Shown: piece by piece, positions 24,637-33,284 of the stretch
Layout of the letters: each line of letters starts with the position of its first letter
How positions within the stretch are numbered: position 1 is the first letter of the stretch
Assembly: GCA_002254405.1 (NCBI GenBank)
Contig: NJDH01000002.1
Span: forward strand, 1-43,236
Source of the DNA: Candidatus Altarchaeales archaeon ex4484_96
GTDB lineage: Archaea; Altiarchaeota; Altiarchaeia; IMC4; QMZM01
Length of the DNA stretch: 43,236 nt
Direction of reading: 5' to 3'
Made by a program: the position numbers and the translations under genes
The notes under the pieces: generated by a model
What the model saw: the letters and a program-made list of their open reading frames with translations, nothing else
What the model was told of the DNA's origin: nothing
Database searches by the model: none

Positions 24637-25278
24637 TTATATCTTCTCCAGTTTAAGCAAATCAGGTCTCACCCTCATAATATAAGCGAGTGATGTGAAG
24701 GTCAGCGCAGCCTCAATCAAACCCACAAAAGCGTGAACGCTTACCATAAGAGGAACCGAAACCCCGAGAGGAGAGAAACCAGATAAGGATATCTCCATAG
24801 CGCAGAAAAAAGAGGCTAAAACAACAGAAATCCATGCTGAGGCTGCCGCCCCGATTAATAATGCGTTTCTCCCTTCTATTTTTTTACTCAGCTGGCTGTA
24901 AAGGTAGTATCCCCCTATTGTTCCGATAAAGCCCATATTGAACATGTTAGCTCCCAAGGCGGTTATGCCTCCGTCCTGGAATACCAAAGCCTGAACGATG
25001 AAAACGCAGGCCATAACAATGGAGGCTGTATAGGGTCCCAGCAGAACGGCTGCGAGTACTGAGCCGAGTATATGGCCTGATGTGCCCCCAAAAACAACCA
25101 GATTGACGTTAAGCATCTGTCCCGCGAAAATGAAGGCCGCCAGAACACCCATTAAGGGAACCTTCTTTTCCCCCAGCCTATCGTTTGTTTTTTTGATGGC
25201 ATAGGCTAGTATGATAATGCTGATAATCCACATCAGTGTCCATATCTGGGTGCAAAGAAACCCGTCAGGTATGTGCAT
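24637..25278 (-). CDS. cbiM: Nickel/cobalt ECF transporter substrate-binding subunit CbiM
   Basis: The mature N-terminus MHIPDGFL with Met-His at positions 1-2 is the metal-binding end of CbiM/NikM. About seven helices follow, with GGTSGHILGSVLAAVLLGPY and ALGANMFNMGFIG conserved. The 213-residue length is normal. As NikR is encoded divergently 82 nt away, nickel is the likelier cargo, though CbiM and NikM cannot be separated safely by eye. Confidence 0.94.
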   Translation of the reverse strand: MHIPDGFLCTQIWTLMWIISIIILAYAIKKTNDRLGEKKVPLMGVLAAFIFAGQMLNVNLVVFGGTSGHILGSVLAAVLLGPYTASIVMACVFIVQALVFQDGGITALGANMFNMGFIGTIGGYYLYSQLSKKIEGRNALLIGAAASAWISVVLASFFCAMEISLSGFSPLGVSVPLMVSVHAFVGLIEAALTFTSLAYIMRVRPDLLKLEKI

Positions 25279-25308
25279 TTTATCTATATAGTATTACGAT
25301 AATAAGAA

Positions 25309-25326
25309 AGGTGTTACCAGGTGTTA
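25309..25326. promoter_or_regulatory. Direct repeat AGGTGTTA x2 in the cbiM/nikR divergent promoter
   Basis: AGGTGTTA-CC-AGGTGTTA places two identical octamers 10 bp apart on the same DNA face. They lie immediately upstream of the TATA-like TTTAAATAAA of nikR (about 25331-25340) and near the expected cbiM promoter. A related GTGCTACC follows at about 25342. This arrangement could be a NikR or other metal-regulator site; NikR usually binds inverted repeats, so the link is uncertain. Confidence 0.4.
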
Positions 25327-25360
25327 AGTTTTTAAATAAACGTGCTACCAATATATTCTA

Positions 25361-25777
25361 ATGGACAAACAACACACGCAAAGAATAGGAGTCTCACTAC
25401 CACCTAAACTGCTGGATAAATTCGACAACATGATAGGAGAGATGGGATACAACAACAGATCAGAGGCCATAAGAGACGCAATAAGAAACTACATGCTCAA
25501 AAACCAGCTCAAAGACGAAGGAGGGGATGGAGTTGGGGTAATACTGATAACATACGACCACCACAGGCGCGGAGTAACCGAGTTAATAACCGATATACAG
25601 CATCACCACATTAGTGTCATAGAATCCAGTACCCACCTGCACCTGGACAAAAACAACTGCATGGAACTGATAATAGTGAGAGGAGAGATACGGGAAATAC
25701 AAAAAATCAAAAACAAGCTAAGCTCGGTGGCAGGAGTCAAACAAACAGAGCTGATAATCACATCAACAATCAGATAA
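25361..25777 (+). CDS. nikR: Nickel-responsive transcriptional regulator NikR
   Basis: The 138-residue protein has an N-terminal ribbon-helix-helix domain (QRIGVSLPPKLLDKFDNMIGEMGYNNRSEAIRDAIRNYM) and a C-terminal ACT-like nickel domain. The high-affinity nickel ligands are visible: the upstream His in HHHRRG/HHISV and HLHLDKNNC (His, His, Cys). NikR represses nickel uptake when nickel is plentiful; its divergent partner cbiMNQO is the obvious target. The ATG lies about 25 nt from a TATA-like element with no Shine-Dalgarno motif, so the mRNA is likely leaderless. Confidence 0.95.
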   Translation: MDKQHTQRIGVSLPPKLLDKFDNMIGEMGYNNRSEAIRDAIRNYMLKNQLKDEGGDGVGVILITYDHHRRGVTELITDIQHHHISVIESSTHLHLDKNNCMELIIVRGEIREIQKIKNKLSSVAGVKQTELIITSTIR

Positions 25778-25785
25778 TACATATC

Positions 25786-27075
25786 TTATTTCGCCTTCTC
25801 CCACCTTTTAATCTCAAGAACCTGAGAAAGAGTGGAACCCTTTTTTATCTCGGACCTCACCCTGTTTTCTCTTTCAAACACATCCATGGCACGATTAGCC
25901 ACCTCCAACGCATCCTCTTTTGGGACAACCACCACACCATCAGCATCCCCCACCACCCAATCACCCGGCCTAACGGTCATTTGGCCGCATGATATGGGTA
26001 TGTTTATTTCCCCCATACCCTTGGGTTCGCCTGCAGCAGGCTTAATCTCCCTGGCAAAAACATTAAAACCCAACCCCCTTATCTCTTTAATATCCCTAAC
26101 CGCACCATCAACAACAACAGCAGCAATCTTCTTTCTAACACAGCTTTCGGATGCCAGCTCACCCCACACAGCCTTCCCAGTGCCACCAGCATCCACCACA
26201 ATAACGTCTCCCTCACCGGCTTCATCAATAGCCTCAATAGGTTTAGCCCAGTCCCCAGGATAGGTTTTCACCGTAACCGCAGGCCCCATAAAACCAGCAC
26301 CCGAGAAAAGCCTGATACCCTCCATAACACCAGCCCGATGCATAGCATCGCTTATATTAGCTGTTGAAACCCGCTTATAAACCTCGCGCGGTTCAATGAA
26401 TCTCTTATAAAGCGTGCTTTTAACTGGTTTCTTCAAACTCATCGCCTTTTTAATATCTTTTGTGGCCTTAGCAGCATCCGAAGCTTTAGTAATCGCACCA
26501 CCCACTATGACAATACAGGCCCCGTTTATTACGGCTTTAGCCGCAGACTCCGAGTTTAATCCGCCCGCAACAGCTAAAGGAGTTTTTATTTTACCAGACA
26601 GCCTTAATAGAACATCCAAGGGATCTACACCAGACATCTGCTGGTCTATGCTAACATGCACGCAAATGAAATCAACTCCCAGCTCCTCAAGTGCCAGGGC
26701 TCTATTTATGGGATCGGCTACGTTCATCAAATCGGCCATAATCATGCAACCATAGTTTCTGCCAGCTGAAACAGCCTCCCTTATCGTGGAATCATCAGTA
26801 ACCCCCAAAACAACGACAACATCAGCTCCCGCCTTACAAGCAGCTTCAACCTCAAAGCGGCCGGTGTCCATGACCTTCATATCAGCAACAATTTTTTTGT
26901 CAGGGAACAACCTGCGCAACTCCCTTACAGAATCAAGTCCCTCGCTTTTGATTAATGGGGTGCCCACCTCAATCCAGTCAACCCCCCCTGCAGCCGACTC
27001 ACGGGCTGTCTTAATCGCTCTTTTAAGATTGACATAGTCTAGTGCAACCTGCAATATGGGAAAAGAAGTGCTCAT
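25786..27075 (-). CDS. Fusion of 3-hexulose-6-phosphate synthase and an RraA-like domain
   Basis: Residues 1 to about 210 are a (beta/alpha)8 enzyme of the Hps/KGPDC family (LQVALDYVNLKRAI, GVDWIEVGTPLIKSEG, KKIVADMKVMDTG with the D-x-K-x-x-D motif, AVAGGLNSESA, CIVIVGGAIT). Residues from about 225 on are RraA-like (STANISDAMHRAG, GDVIVVDAGG, AVVVDGAVRDI, GDWVVGDADGVVVVP). In archaea Hps runs the ribulose monophosphate pathway backward to supply pentose phosphate. RraA-like domains include metal-dependent aldolases, so the fusion may couple two aldol steps. Formaldehyde-handling Fae and the isomerase Phi are not adjacent. Confidence 0.92.
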   Translation of the reverse strand: MSTSFPILQVALDYVNLKRAIKTARESAAGGVDWIEVGTPLIKSEGLDSVRELRRLFPDKKIVADMKVMDTGRFEVEAACKAGADVVVVLGVTDDSTIREAVSAGRNYGCMIMADLMNVADPINRALALEELGVDFICVHVSIDQQMSGVDPLDVLLRLSGKIKTPLAVAGGLNSESAAKAVINGACIVIVGGAITKASDAAKATKDIKKAMSLKKPVKSTLYKRFIEPREVYKRVSTANISDAMHRAGVMEGIRLFSGAGFMGPAVTVKTYPGDWAKPIEAIDEAGEGDVIVVDAGGTGKAVWGELASESCVRKKIAAVVVDGAVRDIKEIRGLGFNVFAREIKPAAGEPKGMGEINIPISCGQMTVRPGDWVVGDADGVVVVPKEDALEVANRAMDVFERENRVRSEIKKGSTLSQVLEIKRWEKAK

Positions 27076-27089
27076 GATAAATAGATTAG

Positions 27090-27115
27090 AAAATAAAAAG
27101 AAAAAAGAAAAAAAA
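27090..27115 (-). terminator. T-rich terminator downstream of acs
   Basis: Read on the minus strand directly after the acs stop, the sequence is TTTTTTTTCTTTTTTCTTTT and more. Archaeal termination relies on such U tracts. It separates acs from the Hps-RraA gene. Confidence 0.55.
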
Positions 27116-27127
27116 GAGGGGGGTATT

Positions 27128-28432
27128 TTAATGCCCCTTCTTTTCCATCTCCTGGATTTCTTTCACTATTTCAGGGTTGCTTAAGGTTGTCACATCACCC
27201 GTGTCCTCGTCGTTTGAGATGGCCGCAAGAACCCTTCTCATAATCTTACCTGAGCGGGTTTTAGGCATGTCGGGTACAATCCAGACATGCTTTGGTCTTG
27301 CTATTTTACCTATCTCATCACAGATGGCATCCGATACCTTAGCAGCAATCGCCTTATCAGGGGTGATTCCCGGCTTCAGAGAGATGTATACGTCAGGTAG
27401 CATACCCTTTATATCATCTTTAACCGGTACAACAGCTGCCTCAGCCACCTCCTCAACAACAAGAGACGCGGATTCCAGTTCCTTCGTTCCCAGACGGTGA
27501 CCTGCTACGTTAATAACGTCGTCAAGCCTGCCCAGTATCCTGAAATAACCGTCTTCAGCCAGCAAAGCAGCATCTCCAGCCAGATACGGCCAGTCGCGCC
27601 AGTCCTTGCTGTTCTTGTCCTTGCAGTATCTCCCGTAGTAGGTGTCAACGTACCTTTCCCGGTTGCCCCATATCGTCTGGAAAGCTCCAGGCCACGGGGC
27701 TTTAATGCAGATATTACCTGCCTTTCTTTCACCGGGTTTGATTTCCCTATCCTCGTCATCAAAGATAACAGGATGGATACCAGGTACACCAGGTCCTGCA
27801 CTGCCCGGCTTCATCGCATCCAACGCGGGCAGGGTGCTGCAAAGGAAACCGCCTGTCTCGGTCTGCCACCAGGTGTCGACAATCACTGCCTTACCCTTAC
27901 CAACCACATTATAGTACCATCTCCAGACCTCGGGCTCAATCGGCTCACCAACAGTCGTCATGTGCTTGAAGTTGTAGTTGTACTTTTTTGGTTCATCCGG
28001 ACCAACTTTTCTTAACGCCCTGATTGCTGTCGGAGAGGTGTGGAAGATGTTCACGTCAAGCTCTTCTGCTATCCTCCAAGGCCTTCCGGGATCCGGGTAG
28101 GTTGGCGCACCCTCGAATATTACCGTCGAAGCGGCTAATGCAAGAGGTCCATACACTATGTAGGAGTGTCCCGTAATCCAGCCAATGTCTGCCATACACC
28201 AGTACACATCCTCGGGATGAATATCCTGGACATACTTTGATGTGCCCGTAACATAGGAGAGATAACCTCCCGTGCTGTGCTGGCATCCCTTGGGTTTACC
28301 TGTTGTTCCGCTGGTGTACATCAGGAAAAGCGGGTCTTCTGCTGGCATCTTCACCGGGTCAACCCTGGCTCCGCGGTATTTCTTAAGCAGGTCGTTCACG
28401 AAAACATCCCTGCCATCGACCATCGGAGTCAC
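27128..28432 (-). pseudogene. acs: Acetyl-CoA synthetase (AMP-forming), C-terminal part of a broken gene
   Basis: This frame carries the larger part of Acs: MVDGRDVFVNDLL, AEDPLFLMYTSGTTGKPKG (AMP-binding P-loop), VDTWWQTETGG, the hinge region GYFRILGRLDDVINVAGHRLG, and PKTRSGKIMRRVL with the regulatory lysine. It ends normally. Its 5' part lies in another frame (28429-29043). Compared with intact Acs, about 36 residues between ITxDxG and EGRD are missing at the junction, so an internal deletion of roughly 110 bp shifted the frame. Either the gene is dead or the assembly is wrong here. Downstream is a T-rich terminator. Confidence 0.85.
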
Positions 28433-29043
28433 AGCCGAAAATCCATTGTAATAAGGATATCGCTTTTCGAGTCCTCGATTCTTTCACCAGCTGCTTTGCC
28501 GCTGAATCCACCGAAAACCACTGAATGGATTATACCCAACCTTGCGCAAGCAAGCATGGTTATCGGAAGCTCCGGGACCATTGGTAGGTGGACCGTTACC
28601 CTATCACCTTTTTTCAATCCCATGTCTTTAAGCAGTGCAGCAAATTCGTTGACGCGCACATAGAGTTCCTGAAATGTTATGTGCTCGATTCGCTCCTCTT
28701 CGTTCTCCGAGACGAAATGAATCGCTGTCTTGTTTTTGTGCTTATCAAGGTGTCTGTCAACACAGTTGTAGCAGACGTTTATCTTCCCGCCTACAAACCA
28801 CTTCCAGCATGGTGCGTCGCTTGTGTCAAGTGTCGTGTCCCAGTACTCATACCAGTCCAGAAGGTCTGCGTATTCCTTGAAGCATTCCGGGTAATTATCC
28901 AGACTAAACCGCTCACGTATGTCGCTGTCGGTCATGTTCGCTTGGGCAATAAAGCTCGTGGGAGGTTTAAAATATTGCTCCTCCTGCCAGTGAACAGCTA
29001 TCTGTGCCTCAGATGCTTCTGTTTCTTCATCTGTTTTTGTCAT
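28429..29043 (-). pseudogene. acs: Acetyl-CoA synthetase (AMP-forming), N-terminal part of a broken gene
   Basis: The fragment starts MTKTDEETEASEAQ with a strong ribosome binding site GGAGGTGA (29050-29057) and encodes the conserved Acs N-terminus: WYEYWDTTLDTSDAPCWKWFVGGKINVCYNCVDRHL, ITFQELYVRVNEFA, VTVHLPMVPELPITMLACARLGIIHSVVFGGFSG. It stops after DSKSDILITMDFRL, where an intact protein would continue ITADG-x-x-R-x-G-K. The well-conserved codons either side suggest that the break is recent or artefactual. It lies 37 nt downstream of the MFS gene, probably one operon. Confidence 0.85.
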
Positions 29044-29080
29044 CTCAATTCACCTCCGTTTTATATTGTATTATCTTTTT

Positions 29081-30340
29081 TTACTCGTTGTGATGTGGTG
29101 CCTTTGTAAGGAAGGCCAGTACTGCCGCTATCACACACATTACTCCGGATATGATAAAGGCCATATCGTAGCTTCCTAGTATGTCTTTAGCCTGTCCGGC
29201 CAGTATCGGTCCGATGATTCCTGCCACACCATAACCCAAAAATACCATAGCATAGTTTCCGCCATAGTTCTTTATTCCGAAGAAGTCCCTTGTAGCTGCC
29301 GGGAACAATGCGAAGTTTCCTCCGAACATGAAACCAATCCATGCCGCGGCTACCGCCAGTCCTGTGGTGTTCGAACCAAGACCCAAAAATATCAGGGCGA
29401 ACATCATCAAGGCCTGTAGGAAGAACATCAAAGCCATAGCCATTGGTCTTCCCAGTTTGTCGGATAACCAGCCCCATACTATCCTGCCAGCTCCATTAAA
29501 TATCGATAGTATTCCGACTGCTGTTCCAGCAGCAGCTGCCGCCAGCCCGGAGTCGATTCCATAAACCTTAAGTATTCCGATTGTCATCAAACCGGCTGAT
29601 GCGGCGAACACGAACATCACAAGAAGCATCCAGAACTGGGGTGTTTTTATCATAGCCCCACGCTCCCAGTCCTCTGATGTCGCGGTCTTGGCTGACGGTG
29701 CAGGTGGCACCCATCCTTCGGGTTTCCATCCAGCAGGTGGATTGCTCAGCAGAAATGCTCCAACACCTCCAACAGCTAAGAACATTATACCCCATATCTG
29801 CAGGGTACCGCCGAGGCCGTATTTTGCCAGAAGTTGTATTAAATCAATCTGTATTCCTATCATGTTTATTCCCTTACCTGAGAGAACGGATATGAAAAAC
29901 GCTCCGCCCCCGAATCCGGCTACTGCTAGACCTGTTGCCAGACCAAGTTTATCCGGGAACCACTTTCCTAGTGCCGCAATAGGGCATACGTAAGCTAATC
30001 CGATTCCTGCACCAGCTCCTATACCCAATGTCAGCAAGAACCACATGAAGTTTCCGGTCATGAAACCCGATGCCACGTATGATAATCCAAGCAATCCCGC
30101 ACCTACAAGCGCGATTTTCTGGGGACCCATCTTGTCCTGCAACTTACCAGCCCATACCATAACCAGAGCAAATGTTGCTAGTGCCACAGAGAATACTATC
30201 TGGGTTTCTGTTACACTCCATGCAAAATCTGCTTTCAGTTCAGCGGCAAAAACACTCCATGCATAAACTGCCCCTAAACATAATTGAAGCATAAGCGCCC
30301 CAATCATGACCAACCATCTATTACCTGCTTTTTCAGCCAT
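29081..30340 (-). CDS. MFS transporter of the oxalate/formate antiporter (OFA) family
   Basis: The 419-residue protein has twelve hydrophobic helices in two halves. The start NRWLVMIGALMLQLCLGAVYAWSVF and the motifs WAGKLQDKMGPQKIALVGAG and GRIVWGWLSDKLGRPMAMA are typical of OFA-family carboxylate transporters. An AEKAGN start after GAGGTATCTAA supports the ATG. Because acs follows 37 nt downstream on the same strand, acetate or another short carboxylate is the likely cargo; this rests on context. The promoter region upstream holds two copies of an inverted-repeat motif. Confidence 0.88.
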   Translation of the reverse strand: MAEKAGNRWLVMIGALMLQLCLGAVYAWSVFAAELKADFAWSVTETQIVFSVALATFALVMVWAGKLQDKMGPQKIALVGAGLLGLSYVASGFMTGNFMWFLLTLGIGAGAGIGLAYVCPIAALGKWFPDKLGLATGLAVAGFGGGAFFISVLSGKGINMIGIQIDLIQLLAKYGLGGTLQIWGIMFLAVGGVGAFLLSNPPAGWKPEGWVPPAPSAKTATSEDWERGAMIKTPQFWMLLVMFVFAASAGLMTIGILKVYGIDSGLAAAAAGTAVGILSIFNGAGRIVWGWLSDKLGRPMAMALMFFLQALMMFALIFLGLGSNTTGLAVAAAWIGFMFGGNFALFPAATRDFFGIKNYGGNYAMVFLGYGVAGIIGPILAGQAKDILGSYDMAFIISGVMCVIAAVLAFLTKAPHHNE

Positions 30341-30382
30341 TTAGATACCTCGTTTTATTTTTTTTCCCTAAATAGAGATAAT

Positions 30383-30405
30383 TTATCATTATTAATCATT
30401 GATAA
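30383..30405. promoter_or_regulatory. Inverted repeat near the MFS/acs transcription start
   Basis: TTATCA and TGATAA flank an 11-bp centre that contains ATTAATCAT. The central CATTATTAATCATTG is close to the ATGATTAATCAT palindrome found in the eno/ferredoxin promoter. It lies about 45-65 nt before the MFS start codon, just downstream of a TATA box (TTTATATAAC near 30412-30425), where a bound protein could block transcription. Confidence 0.45.
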
Positions 30406-30456
30406 TAAGGTTATATAAATAAAAGATGAAGAATATTCGACTAAAGACGAAATATC

Positions 30457-30468
30457 ATGATTAATCAT
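30457..30468. promoter_or_regulatory. ATGATTAATCAT palindrome upstream of MFS/acs
   Basis: This 12-bp perfect palindrome equals the core of the 18-bp palindrome at 22729-22746. It lies upstream of the MFS TATA box, with the second partial copy at 30383-30405 on the other side of it. Two sites flanking a promoter suggest a repressor or an activator-repressor pair. Confidence 0.5.
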
Positions 30469-30490
30469 TATATTTATTGGAACCCGCGGA

Positions 30491-31414
30491 TTAAAGACGG
30501 CTCCAATAGGGTTTCCTCAAATAATTAAAAACCGAAACCCCCGCAATAGCACCCTCCCCCACAGCAGTCGCAACCTGCAATACGCCACCGGTAACATCAC
30601 CGGCAGCATAAACACCATCAACATTGGTTTTCTGGCTTTCATCCACTATAACATATCCTGTTCCGTTAAGATTTACCCCAGCCTCCTGGGCTATCAGAGT
30701 GGAGGGCACATAACCTACGGCGATAAAGACCCCATCCACGTCAAGTTCGCTTTTTTGTTTTGTTTTATTGTTCACTAACATAACAGAATCAACCATCTTA
30801 TCGCCTTTAATCTGCGTTAGCTCAGTATCATACAATATCTTCACTCCCTTCTCAGCTAGTTGCTCGCACCTCACCTGCTCGGCTCTCAGCATATCCCGCC
30901 TGTGGATTAAATAAACAGTGGATGCCATCTCAGAAAGAGTCAATGCTTCATCCACAGCTGAGTTGCCGCCTCCGATGACAGCCACCTTACGGTCACGGTA
31001 GAAGGGAGCATCGCATGTTGCGCAGAAACTCACACCCCGCCCGATGAACTCAGCCTCTCCTTTTATCCCGAGCTTCCTGTGCTCTGTTCCGGATGCGAGA
31101 ATAACAGTCTTTGTTTGAATCTTTTTTTCCCTGGTTGAAACTTCTTTTATTTCGCCTTTAAGCGAGAGCTGAACTACCTCATCGGGCATTAACTCAACAT
31201 CAAACCCCTTAAGCTGCTCGCTTAGTTTCGACCCGAAATCCATCCCGGATATCGAGCTAAAACCAGGATAATTCTCAAGTGACCTGGCGTTAACAATGTA
31301 TCCGCCTATGATTCCTTTTTCTATGAGCAGGGTTTTCAGCCCGCTTCTTTTAGCATATAACGCGGCCGTGCAGCCAGCCGGCCCCCCGCCGATAACAACA
31401 ACATCATAAACCAT
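30491..31414 (-). CDS. trxB: Thioredoxin reductase
   Basis: This FAD/NAD(P)H enzyme passes electrons to thioredoxin-like proteins. It shows the FAD-binding GGGPAGCTAALYAKRSG, the redox centre CATCD, the nucleotide-binding VIGGGNSAVDEALTL and GVYAAGDVTGGVLQVATAVGEGA. Length 307 is normal. It lies 41 nt downstream of the debranching enzyme gene on the same strand; no thioredoxin is adjacent. Confidence 0.95.
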   Translation of the reverse strand: MVYDVVVIGGGPAGCTAALYAKRSGLKTLLIEKGIIGGYIVNARSLENYPGFSSISGMDFGSKLSEQLKGFDVELMPDEVVQLSLKGEIKEVSTREKKIQTKTVILASGTEHRKLGIKGEAEFIGRGVSFCATCDAPFYRDRKVAVIGGGNSAVDEALTLSEMASTVYLIHRRDMLRAEQVRCEQLAEKGVKILYDTELTQIKGDKMVDSVMLVNNKTKQKSELDVDGVFIAVGYVPSTLIAQEAGVNLNGTGYVIVDESQKTNVDGVYAAGDVTGGVLQVATAVGEGAIAGVSVFNYLRKPYWSRL

Positions 31415-31455
31415 CCTAGATAAGTTAATACTATTAATGTATTATATATCAAGCA

Positions 31456-33270
31456 TCAACCAAACAGCTCATCTATTAATTCCAGATACATGGCGCTGCT
31501 CCATGCCTGCATGCCGCAGCCAGCGGATTTTCTCACACCCGCAGGCGACAGCTCCGAATGATGCCCGAGCATGCCATCCCACAAAATATCATCCGTTGAA
31601 GCCTCAACAATAGCGTCAACATAACTCCCAAAGCCTTTCGCATCAGTCCTATGCAAAACAAGAGCAGCCAGATTATTCAAATAAAACCAAGAATCACCCC
31701 GATGATAGCTTGCAGGATTCTCCCCCGTATGCTCATCCAAAAAAAGCCCGCTTTTTTTATCAATAGAGGATAGACCACCCCAATCAAGCCAAAGACGAGC
31801 CAAAACATTGCGAAAACACCTAGCCCACAACCCCCGAGATAAAATCCCGGGATAAACATAAGCCGCAATAAAAACATTAGGTCTGATAGTCGCATCACCC
31901 ACCCCATCCAGCAGAAGACCATCCCGGTAAAAACAACGCCTTATCCTGCGAACAAACTCATCCCTAAGATAAAAAAATACATTAGATGACTTATCAAATT
32001 TCTTAAGCCTAGTAAGCCTATAACCCAAAGCATACATCCTCAAAAGAAACGCCTGAATCTCCAACCTACAGCCTAACCGACCATCATCTGCGTAAACCGA
32101 GTCCATCCAGGTTTCCTTAGACCTGTTCATAAGAAACTCATCTGTCATATAATTCTCGTTCATCCTGCAAACACTTTTGATAAAAGCCTCCAAAACAACA
32201 TCCCTCTCCTTCATCAACAGCTTATTAAAGCACTCATCGAATCGCAGAAAAAGCCAACCAATAGAATCGGCGTTTGTCGCAGACACCACACCCGGTAGAT
32301 TAGGTAACCTCCCATCTTCAGCAATCAATCCAAGATAATCGAATAAAATCTTTTTTTTAACAGGCCAAGACACACTCTTTAACGAAACCAGCTCATCCCT
32401 GCTCCACACCTGAAAAAACCAAGGCAAACCCGCATGCACCCGACCATCCACTGTAAGCTGCTTCAGTGATAATCTACACGCATTATAGGCGAAAAACACA
32501 TCCTTCGTCTTTTTATCCTTGCTCTTGAAAAAATCACCGCATACAGAAGACTCAACCTCTCTTCTATCCTTGCTCTCAAGGCCTCTTAGGTTTTCATAAA
32601 CATAATCCACCTCATCAAGAGCCTCATTTTTAGCCAAAGAAAAAGAAACCGCGATTTTTTTGGTATTTAATCTCAGCAAATCATAAACACCCAATTCCAC
32701 GGGAGGGGAATTACGCTCCCTATCCAGCTGATAATGAGCTCCAACCCATCTCTCAACCCTATCGTAATCCAGATGCTCGGGTTTAAATGCAACATAAAGC
32801 CGGTATTGTGCCTCACCTGATTTAGGGTTATTCTTCGTGTACTCGATAAGAAGCTTATCATCCACCTCCGACAGCCCATAAAACCTGCCCATCGCAGCAG
32901 GCTCATAAGAGGGTCTGATATCCAAACAGATTCTTATCGGTTCTTTTTTCCCCAGACGATAAACAAAACTGTTTATACCCGAAGGCATAAAAAAAACCTC
33001 CCGATTAGAGCTAATAAACCTATCCACCCTATAGAACTTATTCAACACCCGCCTGACCTCAAAAACCCTATCCGGACCCAACTCGGCGATAACCCGATAA
33101 AGCATGTTATCATGTGAGAAAAAAACCCCCATATACCTGCTCAACCTGTGAGATGATGGGTTGTTGGGAAAAAAAGTATAACCCAGCCTGTTGTTTGATA
33201 AAAGAAAGGATGTTTCTTTATTGGTTTCCTTCGATGTTGTTTTTTTCCCGAGTTTGTGGATAATCTGCAT
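31456..33270 (-). CDS. Glycogen debranching enzyme (amylo-alpha-1,6-glucosidase, GDE C-terminal family)
   Basis: The N-terminal domain (FLLSNNRLGYTFFPNNPSSHRLSRYMGVFF) resembles the archaeal/bacterial GDE N-terminal domain. The (alpha/alpha)6 barrel carries LPWFFQVWSRDELVSLK, where family members have the W-x-R-D active-site motif, and later ENPASYHRGDSWFYLNNLAAL, matching the second conserved acidic/histidine region. Length 604 fits. It follows the GT3 glycogen synthase by 14 nt. It removes alpha-1,6 branches during glycogen breakdown. Confidence 0.85.
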   Translation of the reverse strand: MQIIHKLGKKTTSKETNKETSFLLSNNRLGYTFFPNNPSSHRLSRYMGVFFSHDNMLYRVIAELGPDRVFEVRRVLNKFYRVDRFISSNREVFFMPSGINSFVYRLGKKEPIRICLDIRPSYEPAAMGRFYGLSEVDDKLLIEYTKNNPKSGEAQYRLYVAFKPEHLDYDRVERWVGAHYQLDRERNSPPVELGVYDLLRLNTKKIAVSFSLAKNEALDEVDYVYENLRGLESKDRREVESSVCGDFFKSKDKKTKDVFFAYNACRLSLKQLTVDGRVHAGLPWFFQVWSRDELVSLKSVSWPVKKKILFDYLGLIAEDGRLPNLPGVVSATNADSIGWLFLRFDECFNKLLMKERDVVLEAFIKSVCRMNENYMTDEFLMNRSKETWMDSVYADDGRLGCRLEIQAFLLRMYALGYRLTRLKKFDKSSNVFFYLRDEFVRRIRRCFYRDGLLLDGVGDATIRPNVFIAAYVYPGILSRGLWARCFRNVLARLWLDWGGLSSIDKKSGLFLDEHTGENPASYHRGDSWFYLNNLAALVLHRTDAKGFGSYVDAIVEASTDDILWDGMLGHHSELSPAGVRKSAGCGMQAWSSAMYLELIDELFG

Positions 33271-33284
33271 CGTAGTGCATTCTT

